NCBI GenBank assembly: GCA_020060215.1
Contig: JAGVAP010000060.1
Span: forward strand, 24,823-88,822
Source: Deltaproteobacteria bacterium
GTDB taxonomy: Bacteria; Desulfobacterota; DSM-4660; Desulfatiglandales; HGW-15
Direction of reading: 5' to 3'
DNA: 64,000 nt
How positions within the stretch are numbered: the stretch's first letter is position 1; each line of letters opens with the position of its first letter. Shown here in pieces: positions 7,803 through 16,717 of the stretch. Both the position numbers and the translations under genes were made by a program. A model generated the notes under the pieces. It was not told the origin of the DNA. It saw nothing but the letters and a program-made list of their open reading frames with translations, and made no database searches.

Positions 7803-10800
7803 CTAACGACGGCTGGAGAATGACCTCTGCCTCTCCGGCGGCGCCGAGCCTTCCCGTGCCAGGGCCGCGATCGCCCTCTTCGCCTCCTCCAGCCCTTCGA
7901 GGGGATCCGCAATACGCATCCGGATCTTCAGCTTCCGTTCGGAGAGGAAATGAAACCTTCGCGGCTGTGCGGCAACCCGACGCACCAGGAACTCGGGCCG
8001 GATATCCGTATCAGGAGAGAACGTAAGGATCAGTCCCTCATGGTTCACATCCAGCCTCAGGATGCCCCTCTTCTTCAGGAGGAGCCTGACGGACATCACC
8101 TTCATCAGGTTGGCCGCCTCCTTGGGAAAAGGCCCGAATCGGTCCTTCATCTCCTCCATGACGGCATGGAGATCGGGTTCTTCCCTCAGCGAGGAAAGGC
8201 GCCGGTAGAGGTTCAGGCGCAGGTCCGCATCGGCAATGTAGTCGCCGGGCAGAAAGGCCGGGATCTGGACATTGATCTCCGGGTTGATCTCGTCATGCCA
8301 CTCCTCGCCCTTGAGTTCCGCCACGGCCTGCTCCACCAGCCGGAGATAGAGCTCATAGCCGATGGCGCTGATGTGTCCGGTCTGGGAAAAACCGAGGATG
8401 TTTCCCCCTCCCCTGATCTTGAGATCGTGCATGGCCAGCTGGATGCCCGCGCCCAGATGAGAGAACTCCATGAGCGCACGGAGCCTCTTTTCCGCATCCC
8501 TGGTGAGGTTGCCGTCGGCAGAGACCAGGAGGTAGGCATAGGCCATCTCGCTCGATCTTCCCACCCGGCCCCTCAACTGGTAGATCTGGGAAAGGCCGAA
8601 GCGGTCCACCTCGTTGATGATGATGGTGTTTACGGAGGGGATGTCCAGGCCCGATTCGATGATGGTCGTGCAGACCAGCACATCGATCTCCTTCCTCAGG
8701 AACCGGACCATCGTCTCTTCCAGCTCATGCGCCTTCATCTGGCCGTGGGCCACGGCAAATCGGGCGCCAGGGACGATCTCTCTCAACCTGGCGGCCATGG
8801 CCTCGATGGTCTGCACCCTGTTCTGGACAAAGAACACCTGGCCTCCCCTTTCCAACTCCGCCTCGATCGCATGGGCGATCGTCGCCTCGTCGTAGGGAGA
8901 GAGGTGGGTCTGGATGGCGAGCCTCTCTTCGGGCGGGGTCTCGATGACACTCAGGTCGCGAATGCCGAAAAGCGAGATCTGGAGGGTCCTGGGGATGGGC
9001 GTGGCGGTCAGGGCCAGCACATCCACGAGGGCCCGAAACTTCTTGAGGGCCTCCTTCTGCTTCACCCCGAATCGCTGCTCCTCATCCACGACCAGGAGGC
9101 CCAGGTCCTTGAAGGCGACGTCCTCCTGCAGGAGCCTGTGGGTGCCGATGAGGACATCGATGTGGCCTGCTCGCACCTTGGCCAGGAGCTCCCTCTGCTC
9201 CGCCCTCCCTTTGAACCGGCTCAGTACCCCGATCCGGATCGGATAAGGGGCCATCCGCCTGGAAAACGTCTCGTAGTGCTGCTCCGCCAGGACCGTCGTC
9301 GGGACCAGGACCGCCACCTGCTTGCCGTCCATCACCGCCTTGAAGGCGGCCCGTATCGCCACCTCGGTCTTTCCGAACCCCACATCCCCGCAGACGAGCC
9401 GGTCCATGGGCCTCTCCGACTCCATGTCTTCGAGGACGTCATCGATGGCTTTCACCTGGTCCGGTGTTTCCTCGTGTTCAAACGCCGCCTCGAACTCTCG
9501 GTAGATGTGGTCGGGTCCCGAGTAGGAGAATCCCTTTCTGTACTTGCGGAGGGCATAGGTGTCCACCAGCTGCTTGGCGATCTCCCTGATGGACTTCCGG
9601 GCCTTCTGCTTGGCCACGTCCCAGGACCGGCCCCCCAGCTGATCGAGCACCGGGTTTCCCTCATCGGGGCCGACATACTTCTGAAGGATGCTGATCCGGT
9701 CCGCAGGCACATAGAGCCGGTCCTTCTGGGCATACTCCACAATTACAAAATCATTGGCCTTCTGCTCCACTTCCATCTTGATCATGCCGCCGTAGCGGCC
9801 GATGCCGTGCTCCTCGTGCACCACCAGATCGCCCTTGTTGAGCTGGCTGAAGCTCGTCCAGTTGGTCTTCCGCTCACCCGTCCTCGCCCTTGACCGGGGG
9901 CTCTTCGTACCGAAGATCTCGTCCTCACTGATGACGTGAAGGCCGATTTCGGGCCAGGCAAACCCCTTGGTCAGCCGCCCCATGCAGATGGTGATCCCCC
10001 TCCCCGGGGGCACATCCATCCACCGCTGCACCACCTGGTCGACCTCGACCTCGTAGTTCTTCAGGATCTCCCTGAGCCGGCCGGCCTGCTGCTCCGTCCT
10101 GGTGACGAGGACCACCCTTGCGCCCTGCTGCAGCCACCTGGAGAGCCTGTCCGCAAACGGCGCCATGGAGACCCTGCCCCGACCCTCCACACTCAGCGCG
10201 AGGCCGTCGTCCACGGACATCTCCCCGATGATGTGGACGGCGGGAGAGGGGTCTTCCCGGGATCCCAGATCGACCTCGGCGAACTGCAGCCTCTGGAACC
10301 TGTCTGACCCTTCCCGGGCCTCCTCGGCGGTGACGAGGAGTTTTTCGACCTCCGGAAAAGGGCTCTTCTTTTCTTCAGCTTCCTGGCGGTACCTCTCCAC
10401 GTCTCTCAGAAACCTTGCCCTGAAGCGGTCGAACTCCTCGAAAACCCGGTGACTGTCCATGAGGATCAGCAGCCCCTCTTTCGGGAGGTAGTCGAACACC
10501 GTGTCGAGGCCTTCATAGAAGTGGTTCAGCCAGGCCTCCTGGCCGGGAAAGGACGCAATCTCCGAGACCGCTCCCGGAAGCCTCCCCATGGATCTCGCCC
10601 TTTGCACGTTGGCCGGTTCGAAGATGACCTCGGATGCCGGAAGGATGGTCGCCTCCTTCAGGTTCTTGGACGATCTCTGGCTCGGGGAATCAAAGTGCCT
10701 GATGGACTCGATGCGATCCCCCCAGAATTCGATCCGTACCGGATCCTCATAGAGGGGCGGGAAGACATCGATCACACCGCCGCGAATGGAAAAGTCGCCC

Positions 10801-11321
10801 CTTTCCTCCACCAGGGCCGTCCTGAGGTAGCCCCCCGCAACCAGACGCCGGATCAGATCTTCCCTGGATACCTCCTCCCCCGGCTCCAGATACTCCACCG
10901 ATCGATTCAGGGCGTCCTTGGGAAGGATGCGCAGGTGGAGGGCCTCGACGGAGGCGACGACGATGGCGTTCCCTTGTGAGATCAGCGCATAGAGGGACTG
11001 GATCCGGTTGCTCACCACTTCGCGATGGGGGCTTACCCCCGCCAGAGGGGAGATGTCATAGGCCGATAGATGGAAGAGCCTTCTCTTTCCCGGTTCGGAA
11101 AGGGAAGCGCTCTCCGGGAGAAAGAACTCCACTTCCTTGTAGAACCTGACCGCCTCTTTCTCGGTGGGAAGGACGATCAGGCCGGGCCGACGCACCTCGT
11201 TGAACACGGACGCAAGGAAATAGGCCCTGGCCGCTCCAGAGGGCTGGATCACTCGGACATTCGGGCTGGCCGCCCGGATCAGGTCCATGGTCTTGGTGAG
11301 GTTTTCGTCTCTCTGCTGCAT
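7803..11321 (-). CDS. mfd: Transcription-repair coupling factor
   Basis: 1172 aa, standard Mfd length. It removes RNA polymerase stalled at lesions and recruits UvrABC. N-terminal UvrB-like region (LFHLSAYDISPLAGVSPHRE, ERGDFSIRGGVIDVFPP), an RNA-polymerase-interaction domain (LNKGDLVVHEEHGIGRYGGM; RLYVPADRISILQKYVG), and a RecG-like translocase with Walker A GDVGFGKTEV, Walker B LLVVDEEQRFGV, motif III LTATPIPRTLQISL and motif VI YQLRGRVGRS. The C-terminal TRCF domain (EINPEINVQIPAFLPGDYI) is complete. The downstream operon begins about 180 nt later. Confidence 0.96.
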   Translation of the reverse strand: MQQRDENLTKTMDLIRAASPNVRVIQPSGAARAYFLASVFNEVRRPGLIVLPTEKEAVRFYKEVEFFLPESASLSEPGKRRLFHLSAYDISPLAGVSPHREVVSNRIQSLYALISQGNAIVVASVEALHLRILPKDALNRSVEYLEPGEEVSREDLIRRLVAGGYLRTALVEERGDFSIRGGVIDVFPPLYEDPVRIEFWGDRIESIRHFDSPSQRSSKNLKEATILPASEVIFEPANVQRARSMGRLPGAVSEIASFPGQEAWLNHFYEGLDTVFDYLPKEGLLILMDSHRVFEEFDRFRARFLRDVERYRQEAEEKKSPFPEVEKLLVTAEEAREGSDRFQRLQFAEVDLGSREDPSPAVHIIGEMSVDDGLALSVEGRGRVSMAPFADRLSRWLQQGARVVLVTRTEQQAGRLREILKNYEVEVDQVVQRWMDVPPGRGITICMGRLTKGFAWPEIGLHVISEDEIFGTKSPRSRARTGERKTNWTSFSQLNKGDLVVHEEHGIGRYGGMIKMEVEQKANDFVIVEYAQKDRLYVPADRISILQKYVGPDEGNPVLDQLGGRSWDVAKQKARKSIREIAKQLVDTYALRKYRKGFSYSGPDHIYREFEAAFEHEETPDQVKAIDDVLEDMESERPMDRLVCGDVGFGKTEVAIRAAFKAVMDGKQVAVLVPTTVLAEQHYETFSRRMAPYPIRIGVLSRFKGRAEQRELLAKVRAGHIDVLIGTHRLLQEDVAFKDLGLLVVDEEQRFGVKQKEALKKFRALVDVLALTATPIPRTLQISLFGIRDLSVIETPPEERLAIQTHLSPYDEATIAHAIEAELERGGQVFFVQNRVQTIEAMAARLREIVPGARFAVAHGQMKAHELEETMVRFLRKEIDVLVCTTIIESGLDIPSVNTIIINEVDRFGLSQIYQLRGRVGRSSEMAYAYLLVSADGNLTRDAEKRLRALMEFSHLGAGIQLAMHDLKIRGGGNILGFSQTGHISAIGYELYLRLVEQAVAELKGEEWHDEINPEINVQIPAFLPGDYIADADLRLNLYRRLSSLREEPDLHAVMEEMKDRFGPFPKEAANLMKVMSVRLLLKKRGILRLDVNHEGLILTFSPDTDIRPEFLVRRVAAQPRRFHFLSERKLKIRMRIADPLEGLEEAKRAIAALAREGSAPPERQRSFSSRR

Positions 11322-11332
11322 AAAACAAAATC

Positions 11333-11396
11333 CGCCACCAAGACAGGAAGACGCAAAGGAGGTATCTTTCCTTGGTGCCTTCGTGTCTTTGTGGCG
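11333..11396. repeat. Dispersed inverted repeat, copy 1 (between HD gene and mfd)
   Basis: Two 26-nt arms (11333-11358 and 11371-11396) form an imperfect inverted repeat around the word CCACCAAGACACGAAG, with CGCCAC/GTGGCG at the ends. The same word recurs intergenically near 16862, 32034 and 51870. Confidence 0.65.
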
Positions 11397-11432
11397 AGAA
11401 GGTATGGGAGGATTCGATTTAGGGCCGGACGG

Positions 11433-11999
11433 CTAAAGCCCGAGATCCGGCGCTACCTTCTGCATGGCCTCCAGGCAGATCTGGGCAAAATCGTCCAGGG
11501 ACAGACCGAGCTTTTCGCACTCCATGATGATTTCCCGGTTGACCCCGGCGGCGAAGGCCTTCTCCTTCATCCTCTTCCTGACGGACTTTGCCTTGACGCT
11601 GCTGAGCTTCTTGTCGGGGTAGACCAGGGCCGTTGCGGTGATCAGGCCGGTGATGGTCTCTCCTGCGGCAAGGGCGTGATGAAACTTCTCCGAGCGCTTC
11701 GTTCCATGGGCCGTCTCGTTGTGCATCTTGACGGCCCGGATGATCTCTTCGTCGATTCCCTTCTCGCGCAGCACCCTTTCGGTGACCAGCGTATGCCTGG
11801 TGAGGTCCTGATCGACCTCTTCCACGTCCAGGTCGTGGAGAAGACCTGCAAGTGCCCACTTTTCCCGGTCTTCCCCCAACCGGTCCGCAAGGGCCGCCAT
11901 GACCGCCTCCGTGGCCATGCAGTGTTTGATCAGGTTCTCGTTCTGGATGTGCTCCCGAATCAACGAAAGCGCACCTTCCCTGTCTATTCCGTAAGGCAT
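11433..11999 (-). CDS. HD-domain protein (HDIG-type putative phosphohydrolase)
   Basis: 188 aa from ATG 11999, which has AGGAGAAGG at good spacing; a longer open frame upstream looks untranslated. It carries a compact HD domain: HCMATEAVMAALADRLGED, ALAGLLHDLDVEEVDQD (the HD pair), a conserved HTLVTERVLREKG and an MHNETAHG motif, as in small HDIG-domain proteins predicted to hydrolyse phosphoesters or nucleotides. The substrate is unknown. It has its own promoter (12091-12118) and may read into mfd across the inverted repeat. Confidence 0.85.
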   Translation of the reverse strand: MPYGIDREGALSLIREHIQNENLIKHCMATEAVMAALADRLGEDREKWALAGLLHDLDVEEVDQDLTRHTLVTERVLREKGIDEEIIRAVKMHNETAHGTKRSEKFHHALAAGETITGLITATALVYPDKKLSSVKAKSVRKRMKEKAFAAGVNREIIMECEKLGLSLDDFAQICLEAMQKVAPDLGL

Positions 12000-12090
12000 G
12001 GGACCCTTCTCCTGATGATGATCTTGACCCCCCTCGCACCCGCCCGTCCGAGAGGGTTGTTTCGCCGGACAGGACAAGCACGGATACCCC

Positions 12091-12118
12091 ATTTTAGCAC
12101 AATCGATGCCTTTTTCAA
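12091..12118 (-). promoter_or_regulatory. Sigma-70 promoter of the HD-domain gene
   Basis: On the minus strand TTGAAA, a 16-nt spacer and TAAAAT preceded by TG (extended -10, TGCTAAAAT). Predicted start near 12084 leaves a leader of about 85 nt before ATG 11999. Confidence 0.6.
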
Positions 12119-12241
12119 CAGCCGCAGTCCACCCCCTCAGGCCCTGGGACACCCAGCCCCCATGCTCCTTACGATGTGGTTCGAAATGGGCTATGATATG
12201 GTTTTCAGACCAAGCCGATTGCGTTGGGAGGCGACCCACGG

Positions 12242-13840
12242 ATGCATGCGATCAGACCACAGGCGGAGAACCCCGCAGGCGAAGCCGGAGCCCGGGGAGT
12301 TCGATTCAGCAGGCTTTACTCCCTGAACATGCTGGCCAACCTCCTGGGCATCTTCACAATGGCGGTCCTGAACTTCCTCACTCCCCTGGACTTCATCAAG
12401 GCCCAGAAAGAGTACATCTTCGGGGAAGGGGGCTGGGTGGTCCTCGGCTCTCTCTGGCCCCTCGTGCTGCTCCTCACCACGTTGCTCCTGCACAGGCTCA
12501 CCCGGTCGCCCCGGGAGACCATACGTAAGATCGGGACGCCGAGGAGGGTTCCGTCGGATTACGCCCTGAGAAGGATCCTGAACCTCCCCATTGCCGCCGC
12601 CTTCGTGAATCTCGCCGTATGGGGGCTGGTGGCCGCCGGGGTCGTGATCTATTTCCGCACCTATCGAGACATCAACCTGTTTCACAGCCTGTTCCTGTTC
12701 TTCCGCTCCTTCATGATCGGCATGGTCGCTGCCGGCCTCTCCTTCTTTCTCCTGGAAAACCATCTGCGGACCCGATGGATTCCCCTCTTCTTTCCCACGG
12801 GCGGACTCGGCTCCGTTCCAGGGGCCGTAAGGGTCCCCGTGATGAGAAGGATCCGGGCCCTCTGGGGCGCCGGGACCTTGAACCCCATGATCATCCTTGT
12901 GGGGACCCTCTTCTTCACATGGTTCGAGGTGAGAGACAACCCGGTCCCCGTGGAGCAGCTCAGCACCGATATCCTCCGGTTCACTATTGCACTCTGCATC
13001 CTCTTCGTGGCGATCGCCCTGGGGCTGAACTTCCTCGTAGAGAAGTCGATCCGATGGCCCGTTCAAGAGATGCTCAAGGCAGTCAAACGGGTCGGATCGG
13101 GGGACTTTTCACACCGCATCCGGGTGGTGTCCAACGACGAGATCGGGATCCTCGGCGATGCCGGAAACGAGATGATCGCCGGACTCGCGGAGAGGGAGCG
13201 GATCAGGGAGAGCTTCGGCCGGTATGTGACTCCCGAGATCCGGGACCGGATCCTGGCCGGTCTTATTCCGGCGGATGGTGAGAGGACTTCGGCCACGGTG
13301 CTCTTCTCGGATCTCCGTGACTTCACCCCCTACGTGGAGGGGAACCCGCCCGAGGAGGTGGTCGACTCGATCCGAACCTATTTCACCGCCATGCAGCAGG
13401 CCATCAGCAGGCACAAGGGCCTCGTGCTTCAGTACGTGGGGGACGGCATCGAGGCGGCGTTCGGCGCCCCGGTTCCCTGCGAGGAACACGCCGAGGAGGC
13501 GGTGAAGGCCGCCCTCGAGATGAGGAGGGCATTGGAGGTCCTGAACCGGTTCCGGACGGAAAGGGGCAAGTCTGTCTTCAGGCACGGGATCGGCATCCAC
13601 ACCGGCCCCGTCCTGGCAGGGAATACGGGAAGCACCCAGCACCTTTCCTATGCCCTGATCGGGGAGACCGTGAACGTGGCGGCACGGATAGAAGGTTTGA
13701 CCAAGCAGTTCCAGTGGGATATCCTGATCAGCGAAGAAACGGCCACCCTGTTGAAAGGGACGTTTCAACTCAGGAGAGAGGCTCCGGTCATGGTCAAGGG
13801 ATACAGCAGGCCCGTCACGGTCTACCGGGTCCTCGGGTGA
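12242..13840 (+). CDS. Membrane-bound class III adenylate/guanylate cyclase with HAMP domain
   Basis: About 532 aa. The N-terminal half holds about five or six hydrophobic helices (LANLLGIFTMAVLNFL, WVVLGSLWPLVLLLTTLLL, IAAAFVNLAVWGLVAAGVVI, MIILVGTLFFTWF, FTIALCILFVAIALGLNFLV), then a HAMP linker (VGSGDFSHRIRVVSNDEIG), then a class III catalytic domain. Metal-binding aspartates are in VLFSDLRDFT and QYVGDGIEAAFGAP; the nucleotide-binding segment HGIGIHTGPVLAG and the transition-state N/R residues ETVNVAARIEG are intact, so it should be active. ATG 12242 is preferred (GGGAGG 10 nt upstream) over the in-frame TTG at 12224. The next gene starts 5 nt after its stop. Confidence 0.9.
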   Translation: MHAIRPQAENPAGEAGARGVRFSRLYSLNMLANLLGIFTMAVLNFLTPLDFIKAQKEYIFGEGGWVVLGSLWPLVLLLTTLLLHRLTRSPRETIRKIGTPRRVPSDYALRRILNLPIAAAFVNLAVWGLVAAGVVIYFRTYRDINLFHSLFLFFRSFMIGMVAAGLSFFLLENHLRTRWIPLFFPTGGLGSVPGAVRVPVMRRIRALWGAGTLNPMIILVGTLFFTWFEVRDNPVPVEQLSTDILRFTIALCILFVAIALGLNFLVEKSIRWPVQEMLKAVKRVGSGDFSHRIRVVSNDEIGILGDAGNEMIAGLAERERIRESFGRYVTPEIRDRILAGLIPADGERTSATVLFSDLRDFTPYVEGNPPEEVVDSIRTYFTAMQQAISRHKGLVLQYVGDGIEAAFGAPVPCEEHAEEAVKAALEMRRALEVLNRFRTERGKSVFRHGIGIHTGPVLAGNTGSTQHLSYALIGETVNVAARIEGLTKQFQWDILISEETATLLKGTFQLRREAPVMVKGYSRPVTVYRVLG

Positions 13841-13845
13841 TTCGA

Positions 13846-14079
13846 ATGGAAGATTTCATCAAGGTCATCGTGCTGGACAACGAGGTGGAGGCTCAGTTTG
13901 TCTCATCGGTTCTCGATGAGCGCGGGATCCCCCATGTATTGCAGACCTATCGCGACACGGCCTACGACGGCCTGTTCCAGACCCAGAAGGGATGGGGGCA
14001 TGTCGCCGCCCCGGCCTCCTGTCGGGAGGCCATCCTTGAAATCGTGATGGAGGCGCGGAGCAGGGCGGTGACAGAGTGA
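13846..14079 (+). CDS. Small DUF2007-like protein
   Basis: 77 aa, beginning MEDFIKVIVLDNEVEAQFVS. The opening (hydrophobic strand, then a helix with E-A-x-x-V/L and RGIPHVL) resembles DUF2007, a ferredoxin-like fold sometimes called a putative signal-transducing protein. It begins 5 nt after the cyclase stop, so it is almost certainly cotranscribed. Function unknown; the context suggests it acts with the cyclase. The family call is moderate because the domain is short. Confidence 0.7.
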   Translation: MEDFIKVIVLDNEVEAQFVSSVLDERGIPHVLQTYRDTAYDGLFQTQKGWGHVAAPASCREAILEIVMEARSRAVTE

Positions 14080-14154
14080 ACCTCCTTGATTCTTCTTGGA
14101 CAGATAGCAGGATGAACAGGATAAAGGGGTTGGATAGGCGTGTGCTGACTTTTC

Positions 14155-14194
14155 TCTTATCGCACTCCCGCGCAGGAGCGTGGGAACGATAAGA
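14155..14194. repeat. Long hairpin repeat
   Basis: Outer arms TCTTATCG / CGATAAGA enclose a second stem TCCCGCGC-AGGA-GCGTGGGA (one G-T wobble). The inner part resembles the CGTTCCCACGC palindromic words found between genes in many proteobacteria. It lies in the 190-nt gap between the convergent DUF2007-like and methyltransferase genes, where it could also act as a structural terminator, though no T-tract follows. Confidence 0.55.
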
Positions 14195-14270
14195 CGGGCC
14201 GGCTTCCGATGCCTGTGGATACCCGGGGGTCCAGGCTATCCGTGAAGCGCCGTGCCCTGCGCGCTTTGCC

Positions 14271-14942
14271 CTATGCGCCATGCCTCTTCCTGGCGAGCGT
14301 CAGACCGTCTCCGATCGGGATCATGCTTGGATCCACCCGCTCGTCCCCGCGTATCTTCTCATTCAGGGCCTGGATGGCGGCGGTGGCCTCATCCGCGGGT
14401 CCCTTCTGCGCAACCCTCCCGTCCCAGAACACGTTGTCGATCGCGAGAACGCCTCCCGGCCTCAGGAGCCTCAGGCACCCCTCGTAGTAGCCGTCATAGT
14501 TCTCCTTGTCCGCGTCGATGAAGGCAAAATCGAAGGTCCCCGATGCCCCGTTCCGGACAAGCAGGTCAAGGGTTTGCAGGGCCGGCGCCAGGTAAAGATC
14601 GACCTTCCCTGCGAGGCCCGCCTCGTTCCAGTACCTGCGGGCAATGGTGGTCCATTCGAGGCTCACGTCGCAGGCCACGACCTTCCCGTCATCGGGCAGG
14701 GCCATGCCCACACAGGTGGAACTGTACCCCGTGTAGACGCCGATCTCCAGCGTGCGCCTGGCCCCCATGACCTTGACGAGGAGCGCCATGAGTTGCCCCT
14801 GCTCAGGGGAGATCTGCATGATGTGCATGGGGTCCCGGGACGTCTCCTCCCGCAGACGGCGGAGGAGGTCCGGCTCGCGAAGGGAGACGCGCTTCATGTA
14901 ATCGTAAAGCTCTTCCGAAAGACAAAGGGTCCTGCTGGACAT
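14271..14942 (-). CDS. SAM-dependent O-methyltransferase (class I, caffeoyl-CoA OMT-like)
   Basis: 223 aa, full length for methyltransferase family 3. An N-terminal helix-rich segment (PMHIMQISPEQGQLMALLVK) precedes the SAM motif LEIGVYTGYSSTCVGMALP. Metal/SAM motif FAFIDADKENYDGYYE and RPGGVLAIDNVFWDGRV match the divalent-metal site of catechol-type O-methyltransferases. The substrate is not deducible; such enzymes methylate catechols, hydroxylated cofactors or antibiotics. Convergent with the cyclase/DUF2007-like pair. Confidence 0.9.
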   Translation of the reverse strand: MSSRTLCLSEELYDYMKRVSLREPDLLRRLREETSRDPMHIMQISPEQGQLMALLVKVMGARRTLEIGVYTGYSSTCVGMALPDDGKVVACDVSLEWTTIARRYWNEAGLAGKVDLYLAPALQTLDLLVRNGASGTFDFAFIDADKENYDGYYEGCLRLLRPGGVLAIDNVFWDGRVAQKGPADEATAAIQALNEKIRGDERVDPSMIPIGDGLTLARKRHGA

Positions 14943-15272
14943 GTTCGAGCCCCCTCACGGATCGTATTCCTTCTATCATTCTGGAGAGCGCCGGGAGGTG
15001 TGTATGGGATGAATCACGTATTTACACGAGCGGGAAGGGGTAATCCTCCCGTGGAACCCCAGCTTCCTATGCCGGGCATGCTGTACTATGACCGTTCCTC
15101 GGACCTTTTTCCCATGGAAAACCTCCCGTGACTTGATGGTAGAATTTTCGGATCCGGTGTCTTAGTATCTGATTACGACCATCCAAACCCCCAAAAAGCC
15201 AACTGCATGGCGTGAACATGAAGCGGGGCCAAGGCAGGAACAGCTCCGATACGCACTGGAAAGGGTGACCAT
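14943..15272. other. 330-nt intergenic region upstream of the ArsA-type ATPase
   Basis: No convincing gene. It holds a 22-nt repeat (15002-15023) framed by nested inverted repeats: CGGGAGG (14992-14998) pairs with CCTCCCG (15045-15051), and GTGTA/TACAC inside. A 16-codon ATG reading frame ends in the TGA that overlaps the ribosome site of the ATPase gene. I could not fix a promoter with confidence. Confidence 0.4.
15002..15023 (+). repeat. 22-nt dispersed repeat, copy 1
   Basis: Begins GTATGGGATGAATC and ends CGTATTT. It is 21/22 identical to 55377-55398, both times intergenic and inside a larger inverted repeat. Confidence 0.6.
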
Positions 15273-16481
15273 TTGAGAATCATCTTCTTTGCAGGAAAAG
15301 GCGGGGTCGGCAAGACGAGCGTGGCGGCGGCTACCGGCATCAGGGCCGCCGAGACGGGGCGCCGCACCCTGGTCATGTCCCTGGACGTGGCCCACAGCCT
15401 TTCCGACATATTTGACCTGGACAGAGGACTCCTGGACCAGAACAAGGGGAAGCCCCTGCAGGTCCGAGAGAACCTCTGGATCCAGGAGCTGGACATCCAG
15501 GAGGAGATCGAGCAGAACTGGGGGGACATCCACCGCTACCTCTCCACCCTCCTGAACACCACCGGCCTGGACCAGATCCTGGCCGAAGAGCTCGCCATCC
15601 TTCCGGGCATGGAGGAGGTCAGCCTCCTCCTCTACATCAACGGGTACGCCAAGACGAAGGCCTACGATGTGCTGATCCTGGACTGTGCGCCCACCGGGGA
15701 GTCGCTCCGCTTCATCAGCATCCCCACCGCGCTCGAGTGGTACATGAAGAAGATCTTCAGGATGGAGAAGGCGCTGGCGAAGTACGTCGGGCCCATCGCC
15801 CGAAGGGTGTACAACGTGCCCATCCCCGGAGACGACTACTTCGACGCCATAGCCGGTCTGTTCGAGCGACTGAAGGGTGTGGATCAGCTCCTGTCCAATC
15901 CGCAGGTCACCTCCGTGCGGTTGATCACCAACCCTGAAAAGGTGGTCCTGAAAGAGACCCAGCGGGCCTTCATGTATTTCTCCCTCTACCGGATGAACAT
16001 CGACGGGATCGTCATCAACAGGGTCCTCCCGGACGATGTGACCGACAACTACTTCAAGCGGTGGCGGGAGAGTCAGAGGTCCAATCTCGAAAAGGCGGGG
16101 GAGGTCTTCAGTCCGGTTCCCATCTTCCAGGTGCCCCTGTTCAAGGACGAGGTCCTCGGGTATGACCGGCTGCGCCGCCTTGCGGACCGGATCTATACGG
16201 GCAGGGACCCGGTCGCGCGATTCTTCGAAGGGAAACCGTACGACCTCTCCAAGGAGAACGGCCGTTACAGGCTGGTCCTGAGGCTCCCGTTTGTCTCCAC
16301 GGACAACATCGAGCTCCACAAGATCAGCGACGAGCTGATCATCCGGGTGGGCGGCATCAAAAAGCATGTCCTCCTGCCGAGGCACGTGGCCGCATCGAGG
16401 TCGGTAAACGCAAAGATGGACGGAGATTGTCTGCACATTTTCTTTGAAGGAGAAGCGCATGGCCAAGGAAAAGGATGTTGA
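15273..16481 (+). CDS. ArsA/Get3-family ATPase with C-terminal HSP20-like domain
   Basis: 402 aa. A deviant Walker A near the N-terminus (FAGKGGVGKTSVAAAT), switch motif SLDVAHSLSDIF and the family motif DCAPTGESLRF place it in the ArsA/Get3 group of SIMIBI ATPases. Residues from about 320 onward (RLVLRLPFVSTDNIELHKIS, ELIIRVGGIKKHVLLPR) form the ArsA HSP20-like domain. The Get3 zinc-binding CxxC is not visible and there is no arsenic gene nearby, so a chaperone or metabolic role is likelier than arsenite efflux. TTG start with AAGGGTGA upstream. Its end overlaps the next small gene by 23 nt, so the two should be coupled. Confidence 0.88.
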   Translation: MRIIFFAGKGGVGKTSVAAATGIRAAETGRRTLVMSLDVAHSLSDIFDLDRGLLDQNKGKPLQVRENLWIQELDIQEEIEQNWGDIHRYLSTLLNTTGLDQILAEELAILPGMEEVSLLLYINGYAKTKAYDVLILDCAPTGESLRFISIPTALEWYMKKIFRMEKALAKYVGPIARRVYNVPIPGDDYFDAIAGLFERLKGVDQLLSNPQVTSVRLITNPEKVVLKETQRAFMYFSLYRMNIDGIVINRVLPDDVTDNYFKRWRESQRSNLEKAGEVFSPVPIFQVPLFKDEVLGYDRLRRLADRIYTGRDPVARFFEGKPYDLSKENGRYRLVLRLPFVSTDNIELHKISDELIIRVGGIKKHVLLPRHVAASRSVNAKMDGDCLHIFFEGEAHGQGKGC

Positions 16482-16692
16482 AAGGGAGGTCTTCACGTGC
16501 CCCGTGGGCAGGTTCTTCATGGGCCTGGAGAAGGGCTGCAGGGGAAACTCCGCCTTCTTTGAACACATGAATCTCTCCGGCATCGAATTCCTGAAGGCGA
16601 TCCGATCGCTGCTGGACGAACGCATTGACCGGATGGAGGGGTGCGCCAGACCGCCGCAAGAGAAAAAGGCCACGCGGATCAAGATCGAATGA
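16459..16692 (+). CDS. Small conserved-looking protein linked to the ArsA-type ATPase
   Basis: 77 aa, MAKEKDVEREVFTCPVGRFF. A perfect AAGGAG lies 7 nt before ATG 16459, inside the end of the ATPase gene (23-nt overlap in another frame). It is charged, has single cysteines in TCPVG, KGCRG and EGCAR, and a central helix (GIEFLKAIRSLLDERIDRM). I do not recognise a domain. Translational coupling suggests a partner or regulator of the ATPase. A dispersed hairpin repeat begins 26 nt after its stop. Confidence 0.75.
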   Translation: MAKEKDVEREVFTCPVGRFFMGLEKGCRGNSAFFEHMNLSGIEFLKAIRSLLDERIDRMEGCARPPQEKKATRIKIE

Positions 16693-16717
16693 GACCGGAG
16701 ATCAGCGATCCGCGACA

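Noticed and set aside
7950..9893. 647-codon plus-strand open frame over mfd
   Set aside because: Antisense to the helicase motifs of Mfd; composition (HLG, DQ, LLQEE) is that of a shadow frame.
15273..16481. Arsenite efflux ATPase
   Set aside because: ArsA fold is right, but no arsB, arsD or arsR gene is near and the arsenite-binding cysteines are not evident; called only as a family member.
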